From positions 1-25,044 of the forward strand of contig DASYAG010000024.1 in NCBI GenBank assembly GCA_036501485.1: DNA of 25,044 nt, in the 5' to 3' direction. A model generated the notes under the pieces. That model did not search any database and had not been told where the DNA came from. It saw only the letters and a list, made by a program, of their open reading frames with translations. This document shows, piece after piece, positions 1-7,239 of the stretch (within the stretch, counting starts at the first letter, position 1; each line of letters starts with the position of its first letter). Source of the stretch: PALSA-607 sp036501485 (GTDB taxonomy: Bacteria; Actinomycetota; Actinomycetes; Acidothermales; Acidothermaceae). The position numbers and the translations under genes were made by a program.

Positions 1-1130
1 CTGACCGCCTCACCGGGCTGGATCGCCTCGGAGTCCTCGATCAGGTCACCGAACTCGGAGTCGCCGTCCTCGCCGAGGGGCGTGTGCAGCGAGATCGGCT
101 CACGACCGTACTTCTGGACCTCGATGACCTTCTCAGGGGTCATGTCGAGCTCGGCGGCGAGCTCTTCGGGGGTCGGCTCGCGACCGAGATCCTGCAACAT
201 CTGGCGCTGGACGCGCGCGAGCTTGTTGATGACTTCGACCATGTGCACGGGGATCCGGATCGTGCGGGCCTGGTCGGCCATCGCGCGGGTAATCGCCTGG
301 CGGATCCACCACGTGGCATACGTCGAGAACTTGTAGCCCTTGGTGTAGTCGAACTTCTCGACAGCGCGGATCAGCCCGAGGTTGCCCTCTTGGATCAGGT
401 CGAGGAAGAGCATGCCGCGACCGGTGTAGCGCTTCGCGAGTGAGACAACGAGCCGCAAGTTGGCTTCCAGCAGGTGGTTCTTCGCCCGCCGGCCGTCTTC
501 GGCGATCCACTCGAACTCCTTGCGGAGCTTGACTGTGAGCTTCTCACCGGAGTTGAGCTTCTCCTCGGCGAACAGCCCGGCCTCGATGCGCTTCGCGAGC
601 TCGACTTCCTGCTCGGCGTTGAGCAGCGGCACCTTGCCGATCTGCTTCAGGTAGTCCTTGACCGGGTCGGCGGTCGCGCCGGCGCTTACCAGCTGCGCCT
701 GGGGCTCGCCGTCGTCCTCGACGACAACCTCGACAGGCTCGTCGTCCTCGTCGACTTCCTCGGCCGCGTCGCCGACCACGATCGCCGCAGCCGGGTCAGC
801 GGGGTCAACGGCATCGGCGACGACATCGACGTCGACACCCACGATGTCTACCTCGACATCGACGAGATCCACTTCGAGCACGACGTCGTCTGCGAAGACG
901 TCAGGATCGACGTCAGCCTCGAGGTCTGTGTCGAGGTCGGCGACGATGGCCGGGTCGACCACCAATGCGACCGGAGCGGCCTTGGCAGCCTTCGTGGCCG
1001 CCGCCTTCGCCGGCGGCCGGCCGTTGCTCGTGGGTTCAGACAGGTCTGTCGCGGCGTTGAGATTGCCCCTGGCCTTCGTGGTAGCTCCCATGGTCTTGGC
1101 GCTCGTAATCGCGTCTTCGGTTCGGCTCAT
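1..1130 (-). CDS. sigA: RNA polymerase primary sigma factor (HrdB/SigA, RpoD type), 3' end cut by window edge
   Basis: This is the housekeeping sigma factor that directs RNA polymerase to most promoters. About 376 codons are visible and the frame runs off the left edge, so region 4 is missing. The N-terminal ~55 residues are Ala/Lys/Thr-rich. Residues ~58-145 are a very acidic Val/Asp/Glu-rich stretch. Sigma region 1.2 starts near residue 154 (DPVKDYLKQIGKVPLL). Region 2 follows at ~215-290, with the core-binding helix (FLDLIQEGNLGLIRAVEKFD) and the -10-reading segment (YKFSTYATWWIRQAITRA). Region 3 begins with TIRIPVHMVEVINK. The ATG at 1130 has no strong Shine-Dalgarno; an in-frame GTG 24 bases upstream is an alternative start. 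The conserved regions make the identity secure. The acidic N-terminus is typical in kind, though not in sequence, of actinobacterial primary sigmas. Confidence 0.97.
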   Translation of the reverse strand, partial: MSRTEDAITSAKTMGATTKARGNLNAATDLSEPTSNGRPPAKAAATKAAKAAPVALVVDPAIVADLDTDLEADVDPDVFADDVVLEVDLVDVEVDIVGVDVDVVADAVDPADPAAAIVVGDAAEEVDEDDEPVEVVVEDDGEPQAQLVSAGATADPVKDYLKQIGKVPLLNAEQEVELAKRIEAGLFAEEKLNSGEKLTVKLRKEFEWIAEDGRRAKNHLLEANLRLVVSLAKRYTGRGMLFLDLIQEGNLGLIRAVEKFDYTKGYKFSTYATWWIRQAITRAMADQARTIRIPVHMVEVINKLARVQRQMLQDLGREPTPEELAAELDMTPEKVIEVQKYGREPISLHTPLGEDGDSEFGDLIEDSEAIQPGEAV

Positions 1131-1223
1131 GGCCGCGGTCTTCAGTGCCACGCTCGTCGTCTGGACATGTTGGCTCGCGGATCAATACCGCTGGGCCGGA
1201 ACCCGGTCGCGCATGGTCCCGCC

Positions 1224-1229
1224 ATTGTA
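1224..1229 (-). promoter_or_regulatory. Candidate -10 box upstream of the sigma factor gene
   Basis: The minus strand reads TACAAT here, five of six matches to TATAAT. It would place the transcript start near 1217, about 87 bases upstream of the sigma start codon. No convincing -35 hexamer lies at the right distance, so this is a weak assignment. The rest of 1131-1263 holds nothing else I recognise. Confidence 0.35.
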
Positions 1230-1263
1230 GCCACGGCAACGACTCTGCACGGGCGCCCGGCGG

Positions 1264-2577
1264 TCAAGGCGTGAGCCGATCATGCATCGTGAAGACGGTC
1301 GTGGTCGCCGAACCAGCCGCAAACGGACGCAATCCAGCCTGGACGTCGATCATCAGCGGGTTCGGGGAGTCCGCCAAGCCTGCTGCCTGGCGGGCATAGA
1401 GCGACACATCGTGGCTGGCCACGACGTTGTGCTCGTCGTCGGCGAACCGATAAATCAACCGCTCAACGCTCTGGCCGGACACCGGTGGGTCGGCTGCGTC
1501 GAGGTGGGTCACGATGTCATTCACGTTTTCGATGCTCAGCACCCTGGTGCCGCTGCCCTGGGCGACTGGCTTGGAGCTGATCGGTGAGCCTGCGGCCACC
1601 ACCTGCTTCACCTGTACGCGCCCGCCGTTAAACGTTGGGTCGCCGGCCAGATCCATCGCGACGATGCCGCCCTCGCTGTGCCCCACCAACAAAACCTCAG
1701 CGCCGCGCGGCACGAGCGCAGCGTCAATCGCCTCCCGTACGCAGGTGGTGTAGTTCGTCGTCGTCCGGACGAGCGCCGCGCCAGCCCCAAGGAGATCCTC
1801 GGGGTCTGGTGTGTTGGTCATGCTCCGCATACCAGACAGCACGACGACGTAGCGTGCTACACCGTCGCCGCCCACCACCCGCTGCACCGCAATCGATGCC
1901 GCGGGCTGATCCTCGAGATCGCCGACCCGGTCGAGCATCGCGCCGATGGACGGCGGCGGCTGACGGCCCCACGACGGCGCGTAGCTCGATATCGAGACAC
2001 TCCCGCCCGCTCGCTCGCCGTGCGGAACCAGCGGCGCAAGCGGCAAGCCGAACACGGGATCAACGGACATTGGCCGATCCTGCGCAACGTCGACACGAAA
2101 TCGGACGGACGGCGAAAACAACTCGAGCAGCATCTGCGTGTGCGGCGCTGCAAAGCCCGTGATCGCATTGGCGAGCGCTGCGCTATCGCGAGTGCCATCG
2201 TGCAATGCGCGGCTCGGATCAAGCGTGACCTCTAGCGGCAACGTGACCAGCCATCGTTCGAGCGCCGCCACTTGATGCGACGGGAGGTCGTCGACGTACT
2301 GCTCCTTCGCGATAACCGCTCTGAGGAGCACTGAGTCGACCGCGAGGCGCGCGCCCAGACCAGCGAGTCCGCGTGGCCCACCTGCGGCGCCCAGAATGGC
2401 TGCCTCGGCTCGAGCCGCACCCATCGGGTCGAACATCGCGCTCACAAACAGTTCAGACGAGCCCGCGAGTGCGGCCACTTGGAAACCGGCGCGTGCCATC
2501 GACGCCGCCGCCTCGCCCCACACCGATGACATGCGAGCAAGTTCTTCGTAATCGACCATCTCGGCCGCACCGTTCAC
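1264..2577 (-). CDS. Alpha/beta hydrolase (lipase/esterase-like) coupled to a WXG100-like gene
   Basis: 437 residues. The first ~110 are helical, Ala-rich and contain no signal peptide. The C-terminal half carries a serine-hydrolase nucleophile elbow, GHSEGG, with Ser301. Asp354 (in NVNDIVTHLD) and His389 (in ASHDVSLY) lie in the right order and spacing to complete a catalytic triad. The start overlaps the stop of the upstream small WXG100-like gene by four bases (ATGA), so the two are almost certainly co-translated. The substrate cannot be read from the sequence; lipid ester, thioester or peptide are all possible. Family knowledge: WXG100 proteins are usually partners or escorts for type VII (ESX) secretion, and hydrolases are among the larger proteins encoded beside them. 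No ESX secretion gene is visible in this window, so secretion is inference. The gene lies downstream in a two-gene operon reading toward the sigma gene. Confidence 0.8.
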   Translation of the reverse strand: MNGAAEMVDYEELARMSSVWGEAAASMARAGFQVAALAGSSELFVSAMFDPMGAARAEAAILGAAGGPRGLAGLGARLAVDSVLLRAVIAKEQYVDDLPSHQVAALERWLVTLPLEVTLDPSRALHDGTRDSAALANAITGFAAPHTQMLLELFSPSVRFRVDVAQDRPMSVDPVFGLPLAPLVPHGERAGGSVSISSYAPSWGRQPPPSIGAMLDRVGDLEDQPAASIAVQRVVGGDGVARYVVVLSGMRSMTNTPDPEDLLGAGAALVRTTTNYTTCVREAIDAALVPRGAEVLLVGHSEGGIVAMDLAGDPTFNGGRVQVKQVVAAGSPISSKPVAQGSGTRVLSIENVNDIVTHLDAADPPVSGQSVERLIYRFADDEHNVVASHDVSLYARQAAGLADSPNPLMIDVQAGLRPFAAGSATTTVFTMHDRLTP

Positions 2578-2903
2578 AAGCGAATGCCGCCGACGACAAC
2601 CCGGCCAACGTCGATGGCGCCCCGCACGACCACGTGCTCAGCTGCAAGCTCAAGTTTGCGCAGTCGCGCTTTCTCTGCATCGACATCATCGGAGTACCGA
2701 AATACCGTCTGCGCTGCCCCGCGCAGAAGGTCGGCAACGGCACCGAACTGTTGTCGCCGGTGATCGACCCTAGTGCGAAATGCGTCGGCTGCGATCGACG
2801 TCCAGATTGCTTGGGCAGCAGCCTGCACGAGTTGCGCGCCAGCCATCTCGACCTGCGCCGCACGCAGGTTGAGCTCTAGCCCGATCTCCTCGATATCCGA
2901 CAC
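2574..2903 (-). CDS. WXG100-like small helical protein
   Basis: 109 residues if started at the GTG at 2903. The reading frame stays open upstream to 3008, but that part is Arg/Cys-rich and unlike the family. The protein is predicted as two helices with a W-x-S turn: IWTSIAADAF, Trp at residue ~34. That is close to the WxSxAADAF pattern common in actinobacterial WXG100 proteins. Total length is near the family norm of ~100 residues. The stop overlaps the start of the hydrolase gene (ATGA). No strong Shine-Dalgarno precedes the GTG. A TATATC -10-like hexamer on the minus strand (2932-2937) would give a ~20-base leader. The role is probably to pair with the helical N-terminus of the hydrolase; this is inferred from coupling and length, not shown. 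Confidence 0.72.
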   Translation of the reverse strand: MSDIEEIGLELNLRAAQVEMAGAQLVQAAAQAIWTSIAADAFRTRVDHRRQQFGAVADLLRGAAQTVFRYSDDVDAEKARLRKLELAAEHVVVRGAIDVGRVVVGGIRL

Positions 2904-3082
2904 CGCACCACCAATTCGCCGTAGCCGTTCTGATATAGCGCCGTGCCGACACCGCGCCCGTTCCGACGAACCTATGAGTCGCGGGTTGCACCACGGTTGG
3001 CCGCGCAAACTTCGGTGGAAAGCGGTACCGGCTGTGGAGAGTCAAGACCGATAGGGGGGACGGCGAGCCATACCCTCGTGAC

Positions 3083-3583
3083 ATGCCATGGCTACCTCCC
3101 GACTTCACGCACGCGGTGCGTGTAGACGTCGATGCCGAACATCATTTGCGGCCGATCCGGGCATCAGACGTCGACCTCGACATGGTCGCCGTCATGGGGT
3201 CACAAGCGCGACTGTGGTCGATATTCGGCCCGGCCTGGGAGTGGCCATCGGCTTCGATGACGCGGGAGCAGGACCGCGCGGATCTGGCCCGACACGAAGC
3301 AGAGATCGAAGCGCATGAGTCGTTCAACTATGCGCTGTTCGACACCGCGGAATCCAAGCTGTTGGGCTGCGTGTACATCGACCCGCCGGAGAAGTCAGGA
3401 GCGGACGCGGAGATCTCGTGGTGGGTGGTCGATGAGCTTGTCGGCAGCACGACCGAGACGGCGCTCGACGAACTCGTTCCGCACTGGATCGTGACAACCT
3501 GGCCGTTCGAGAGCGCGCGGTACATCGGTCGTGACATCCCCTGGGCGCAATGGCTTGAGCTGCCCGAGGCCGAAGCGCCCTAA
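3083..3583 (+). CDS. GNAT-like N-acetyltransferase family protein
   Basis: 166 residues. LRPIRASDVDLDMVAVM near the N-terminus is the usual first strand-helix of GNAT-type acetyltransferases. The central strand LLGCVYIDPP and the EISWWVVDE strand fit the family core. The acetyl-CoA pyrophosphate loop (R/QxxGxG/A) is poorly conserved. The protein resembles the GNAT-like branch whose members end in a GRDIPW-type motif, seen here as YIGRDIPWAQW. The substrate is unknown. The ATG at 3083 has no Shine-Dalgarno, and a TACCCT -10-like box at 3071-3076 would start the transcript at or next to the ATG, so a leaderless message is possible. The stop codon directly abuts the stop of the convergent HhH-GPD gene. 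Confidence 0.7.
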   Translation: MPWLPPDFTHAVRVDVDAEHHLRPIRASDVDLDMVAVMGSQARLWSIFGPAWEWPSASMTREQDRADLARHEAEIEAHESFNYALFDTAESKLLGCVYIDPPEKSGADAEISWWVVDELVGSTTETALDELVPHWIVTTWPFESARYIGRDIPWAQWLELPEAEAP

Positions 3584-4159
3584 CTACGCGCCTGCCTTCG
3601 CTGCGGCCTTCATCTCTTTCTTGTGGTCGCGGACCTTCTGCAACGATTCCGGGCTGGTGACGTCAGCGACCGACCGGAAGCTGCCGTCCTCGCCGTACGC
3701 GCCCGCAGCCTCGCGCCAACCTCGTGGCCGGACGCCACGCTGTTTGCCCAACAAGGCCACGAAAATCCGCGCCTTCTGCTGACCGAATCCGGGCAGCGTC
3801 GCTATCCGGCCGTGCAACTCCGCGCCGGATTTTGCGCCTTTCCACACCGCCTCGGCGCTGCCTTCGTAGTCGGCGATCAAGAGCCGCGCAAGTGCCTGCA
3901 CTCGGCCCGCCATAGCGCCGGGGAAACGGTGAATTGCCGGCGGCCCCACGAACAACGTGACGAACTTTTCCGGGTCGTACTCAGCAACGTCGTAAGCGTT
4001 CAGATGATCGACACCCATCCGCTGCGCGAGCACGTACGAGCCGGCGAAGGCCCGCTCCATCGGGAACTGCTGGTCGAGCAGCATGCCGACGAGCAAGGCC
4101 AGCGGATCGCGGTCGAGCAACGCGTCGGCGTCCGGCTGTTGGGCAATCTGAAGAGTCAT
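3584..4159 (-). CDS. HhH-GPD-type base-excision DNA repair protein (actinobacterial family, TIGR03252-like)
   Basis: 191 residues, the usual length of a small actinobacterial HhH-GPD family of unproved specificity. The N-terminal half (LLVGMLLDQQFPMERAF) matches the first helices of the DNA glycosylase fold. The helix-hairpin-helix is TLPGFGQQKARIFVALL, which binds the DNA backbone. It is followed by a Gly/Arg-rich loop and RSVADV, whose Asp sits where the catalytic Asp is expected. There is no C-terminal Cys cluster, so no iron-sulfur cluster as in MutY/Nth. A GGAG Shine-Dalgarno precedes the ATG. It is third in the same-strand series marR - DUF1684 - HhH-GPD, 63 bases after the DUF1684 stop, so co-transcription is possible. 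The damaged base it removes is unknown. Confidence 0.85.
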   Translation of the reverse strand: MTLQIAQQPDADALLDRDPLALLVGMLLDQQFPMERAFAGSYVLAQRMGVDHLNAYDVAEYDPEKFVTLFVGPPAIHRFPGAMAGRVQALARLLIADYEGSAEAVWKGAKSGAELHGRIATLPGFGQQKARIFVALLGKQRGVRPRGWREAAGAYGEDGSFRSVADVTSPESLQKVRDHKKEMKAAAKAGA

Positions 4160-4222
4160 GGCGGAGCTCCGTCCGGTCGATGCTCAAAGCCTCGCAGATC
4201 CGCCCCGACATGGGAAAGGTGG

Positions 4223-4846
4223 TTAGTACCAGCCGCCAGCCGGCAGTTGCTCACCGACCGGCACCTCGACGTCGAGCACATTGCCAGGTGGCGCCAGCGG
4301 ACACGCCCACGCCGCGTCGTAAGCACATGACGGGTGGTAGGCGAAGTTGAAGTCGAGCACCATCGTGCCCGCCGCGCCATCGCTGCCGAGGTCGGCGCCC
4401 TTAGCCGTGTCGATCAGGTAGCGGCCACCACCGTACGTCGTCTGGTTCGCCGTCCGATCGCGCAACGGTATGAACAGTCCTCCGCCATAGCTGCGCAGCG
4501 CCCACACGTCGAGGCTGCCGACGTCCGGAATGACGACCCGACCAACGCGATCGAAGGGCACCATGCCGTCGGTCCCCGTCGCGACGTCGATGTGCAAGTC
4601 CTCGACATCGCCATCAAGTGGCAGTTCGAACCGCCACGCCGGGTCGTAGGCCTTAACCGGGACACCGGTGAAAGCGGCACGACGGTCGGCTGCGATCGGC
4701 GACTGCGGATGATGCGCGAACAGATCGTCACGCTCGGCAGACCACATGGCATGCGCCTGCGCCACGTCGGTGGCCGCCCGGACGGCCGTGTAGACGGCGT
4801 GCACCCGGCGGCGCCAGTCGAGCAAGGTCAACCCGTGATGGTCCAT
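4223..4846 (-). CDS. DUF1684 domain protein
   Basis: 207 residues from the ATG at 4846, which is preceded by a good Shine-Dalgarno (GAGGTAGGA). The open frame extends upstream to 5002 but would overlap marR and lacks family character, so it was trimmed. The DUF1684 signature is clear in the C-terminal half: GGGRYLIDTAKG, then MVLDFNFAYHPSCAYDAAWACPL and a final VPVGEQLP. The N-terminal ~60 residues are a helical region (LTLLDWRRRVHAVYTAVR). DUF1684 has no established biochemical function. It follows marR by 46 bases on the same strand, suggesting it is read from the marR promoter. There is no signal peptide, so it is probably cytoplasmic. Confidence 0.85.
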   Translation of the reverse strand: MDHHGLTLLDWRRRVHAVYTAVRAATDVAQAHAMWSAERDDLFAHHPQSPIAADRRAAFTGVPVKAYDPAWRFELPLDGDVEDLHIDVATGTDGMVPFDRVGRVVIPDVGSLDVWALRSYGGGLFIPLRDRTANQTTYGGGRYLIDTAKGADLGSDGAAGTMVLDFNFAYHPSCAYDAAWACPLAPPGNVLDVEVPVGEQLPAGGWY

Positions 4847-4892
4847 ATTCCTACCTCGTCGGTGGTTCGTCGGGTTGACAGATTCATACGAC

Positions 4893-5339
4893 TCACGAAC
4901 TCGCCCAAAGTTGATCTGCGGCAGTTGCGAACGCGGCCATCGCGTCGGCGAGGCCGATGCGTTGTGCAGCGGGTACGCGTTCGATGATGGCTTGGAGGTC
5001 ACGTCGTCGGCGTGCGGTCACTGTGCGCACGACTTGACGTCCGGCTGTTGTCAGTTCGAGATGCGTTTCGCGTCGATTATCCGCCGGAACAGTGCGTTCG
5101 ACCAGGCCGGCGGCGATTAGTCGGTCGACCATGCGCATGGCCGTCGACGGCGCGACGTCTAGCGCCGCAGCCAACCCGCTCAGGTTGGTCGCGGCACCGT
5201 GCAAGACGACGAGCATCCGGTACTGAGGCAGCGTCACGCCCTTGGCACCGGCAATCGACCGTGCCGACACTGCCACCAATGCTCGGGAGGACGCCAGAAG
5301 TGCGTCCACGATCTCATCGACGGTCGGGGTATCCACCAT
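4893..5339 (-). CDS. MarR-family transcriptional regulator
   Basis: 148 residues from the ATG at 5339; two GTG codons directly upstream are alternatives. It has the MarR winged-helix fold. There is an N-terminal dimerisation helix, then LPQYRMLVVLHGAATNLSGLAAALDVAPSTAMRMVDRLIAAGLVERTVPADNRRE, which gives the HTH and the wing with the DxR motif. A C-terminal helix closes the dimer. Its promoter is very readable: TTGCAT (5395-5390), 18 bases, TATAAA (5371-5366), with a ~20-base leader. The -35 hexamer is half of a perfect palindrome that also covers the likely -10 of the divergent clc gene. Autorepression and control of clc are therefore the simplest model. The ligand is unknown. Confidence 0.93.
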   Translation of the reverse strand: MVDTPTVDEIVDALLASSRALVAVSARSIAGAKGVTLPQYRMLVVLHGAATNLSGLAAALDVAPSTAMRMVDRLIAAGLVERTVPADNRRETHLELTTAGRQVVRTVTARRRRDLQAIIERVPAAQRIGLADAMAAFATAADQLWASS

Positions 5340-5361
5340 CACCACCCAAGGATTGCCTGGT

Positions 5362-5391
5362 TTGCTTTATACATGCTAATGGTTGCATAAT
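5362..5391 (+). promoter_or_regulatory. Probable clc promoter (leaderless start)
   Basis: TTGCTT (5362-5367), an 18-base spacer and CATAAT (5386-5391, five of six matches to TATAAT). The expected start of transcription is at about 5398, the same base as the GTG codon proposed for the clc protein. This would be a leaderless mRNA, which is common in actinobacteria. It overlaps the marR promoter face to face. Confidence 0.5.
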
Positions 5392-5395
5392 GCAA
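5366..5395 (-). promoter_or_regulatory. marR promoter
   Basis: On the minus strand, TTGCAT (5395-5390) is followed by 18 bases and then TATAAA (5371-5366). The start site would be near 5359, giving about 20 bases before the ATG at 5339. The -35 lies within the palindrome at 5383-5395. Confidence 0.6.
5383..5395. promoter_or_regulatory. Palindromic operator candidate between marR and clc
   Basis: TTGCAT-A-ATGCAA is a perfect six-base inverted repeat around one central base. It covers the -35 of the marR promoter (minus strand) and the probable -10 (CATAAT, 5386-5391) of the clc promoter. Position and symmetry fit a MarR dimer site. Binding is inferred from location next to the regulator gene. 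Confidence 0.65.
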
Positions 5396-5397
5396 AT

Positions 5398-7239
5398 GTG
5401 TCTTTGATCTCCGCGCCCAGGCTCAAGAGCAGTGCCGCGGCGTCCAGTCCAGCCGGTTTGCTCGTACTGGCGCTCATCGTGGGCGTCGGAGCCGGATTCG
5501 GGGCAGTCGGTTTCCGTTATATGATCAGCGGCCTGACCAGGCTGTTCAGCGGTTACGCCGACTACGCCGGACATGGCCATGTGGCCAACCCGCACCTTCC
5601 CTGGCTCGGCCACTGGTTTGTGATCTTCGTCCCCGTCGTGGCCGGGCTGCTCTATGGGCCGCTGGTCTACCGGTTCGCCCGCGAAGCCCGCGGCCATGGT
5701 GTCCCCGAGGTTATGGTCGCCGTCGCACGAGACGGTGGCCGGATCCGGCCCCAAGTCGCCGTCGTCAAAGCCATCGCCAGCGCGTTGTGCATCGGCGGCG
5801 GCGGATCGGTTGGACGTGAGGGCCCGATCGTGCAGATCGGGTCAGCGTTGGGCTCATCGCTCGCCCAGCTCCTTCATCTCGACGAGCGCCGCATCAAGTT
5901 GCTGGTCGCATGCGGAGCAGCCGGCGGCATCGCCGCCACCTTCAACGCTCCGTTAGCCGGGGTCTTCTTCGCGATGGAGATCATTCTGCGGCGATGGGAG
6001 ACGCACTCATTCGGCATGATTGTGCTGGCGTCTGTAACGGCGAGCGTCATCGGTCGTGCAGTGCTCGGCAACAATCCATTCCTGACGCTGCCGAGCTTCC
6101 ACATCGACCACCTCGTGCAGTACCCGCTATTCGCTCTTCTCGGGATCGTCGCGGGCCTCGTCGGTGTGGTGTTTTCCCGGGTGCTTTATGCGATCGAAGA
6201 CGCCTGCGACTGGGCGTGGCATGGCCCGGAGTGGTTGCGCCCAGCGGCGGGCGGCGTGCTGCTCGGTGGCCTATTGCTCGTCCTACCGGAAATGTATGGC
6301 GTTGGATACCCGGTACTCGGTCGAGCCGTCGCCGGCGAATACACGGTTGCCTTCCTCATTGCACTGCTTGTGGGCAAGCTCGCTGCGTGCAGTCTCACGA
6401 TCGGCATCGGCGGCTCAGGCGGTGTATTCGCGCCAAGCCTCTTTTGCGGAGCGATGACCGGGGCGATCTTTGGTGACATCGTGCACTCCGTTGCGCCGCA
6501 GGTCGGCGGCTCGCTCGGTGCTTATGCGCTCGTCGGCATGGGCGCGGTGTTTGCTGGCGCGGCCCGTGCACCGATCACCGCCGTCGTGATTTTGTTTGAG
6601 CTGACCGGCGAATACACCATCATCTTGCCCCTAATGCTCGCCATCGTGCTCGCTACAGGCGTCAGCCACCTCGTCTCTCACGACACCGTGTATACACGGA
6701 AGTTGCTGCGCCGCGGCATAGACATCGACGAGCCCGCAGCCGCAACAATGCGTCGGCAGCCTGTGACTGCGTTCATGGTGACCCCGCCCCCCGCCATTGC
6801 CATCAACGTCGATCTACGAGCTGTGGCGAGCAGATTCGCCGCCACCGGTGACAGCGCACTACCCGTCCTCGACGAAACCGGCCGCTACGTCGGCATGCTC
6901 AAAGCGCACGACCTGATGGACGCGCTGGCGGCTGGCAATGCCACCGATATCGCTGCGCTGACCGCCCCGGTCGACCCTGTCACCATCGGCAGCTCGATCG
7001 GCCAGGTACTGCGTCGCCTCGACGCCGGGGAGAGCGCTGTCGCCGTCACCGATGATGACGGTGCACTGGTGGGATGGGTACGTCACCGCGACATCCTCGC
7101 TGCGCTCGCCACTGAACGGGAGGAACTTGACTCGATCCCTGCGGCGGCTAGAAGGCGACGAGCTGCGGACGTCGCAAAACCGTCTTGGCTGCGGCGAACA
7201 CACCGCGGTAACCCAGCCGCTTCGGGCAACGTCACATGA
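5398..7239 (+). CDS. CLC-family chloride channel/transporter with tandem C-terminal CBS domains
   Basis: 613 residues from the GTG at 5398. A TTG at 5383 would add five residues, but it lies inside the operator and has no Shine-Dalgarno. About ten membrane segments occupy residues ~15-430. CLC anion-path motifs are present: GHGVPEVM, GREGP with the gating Glu at residue 141, and GIGGSGGVFAPSLF. Two CBS domains (~450-510 and ~520-575) follow and probably sense a nucleotide. At the position of the E. coli ClcA proton glutamate E203 (first Glu of the pair = E202), the sequence reads FNAPLAGVFFAMEII: Glu194 aligns with E202 and Ile195 with E203. Channel-like or non-canonical proton coupling is therefore possible. 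The stop overlaps the GH15 start (ATGA), indicating co-translation. Confidence 0.95.
   Translation: MSLISAPRLKSSAAASSPAGLLVLALIVGVGAGFGAVGFRYMISGLTRLFSGYADYAGHGHVANPHLPWLGHWFVIFVPVVAGLLYGPLVYRFAREARGHGVPEVMVAVARDGGRIRPQVAVVKAIASALCIGGGGSVGREGPIVQIGSALGSSLAQLLHLDERRIKLLVACGAAGGIAATFNAPLAGVFFAMEIILRRWETHSFGMIVLASVTASVIGRAVLGNNPFLTLPSFHIDHLVQYPLFALLGIVAGLVGVVFSRVLYAIEDACDWAWHGPEWLRPAAGGVLLGGLLLVLPEMYGVGYPVLGRAVAGEYTVAFLIALLVGKLAACSLTIGIGGSGGVFAPSLFCGAMTGAIFGDIVHSVAPQVGGSLGAYALVGMGAVFAGAARAPITAVVILFELTGEYTIILPLMLAIVLATGVSHLVSHDTVYTRKLLRRGIDIDEPAAATMRRQPVTAFMVTPPPAIAINVDLRAVASRFAATGDSALPVLDETGRYVGMLKAHDLMDALAAGNATDIAALTAPVDPVTIGSSIGQVLRRLDAGESAVAVTDDDGALVGWVRHRDILAALATEREELDSIPAAARRRRAADVAKPSWLRRTHRGNPAASGNVT

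Noticed and set aside
474..1274. Long plus-strand frames (266 and 190 residues) opposite the sigma factor
   Set aside because: They are antisense shadows of the Asp/Val-rich sigma N-terminus; the S/T-rich and V/D-rich composition mirrors that coding strand, and no ribosome site or family is visible.
4847..5002. N-terminal extension of the DUF1684 protein
   Set aside because: It overlaps the marR coding end, lacks family character, and ATG 4846 has a strong Shine-Dalgarno.
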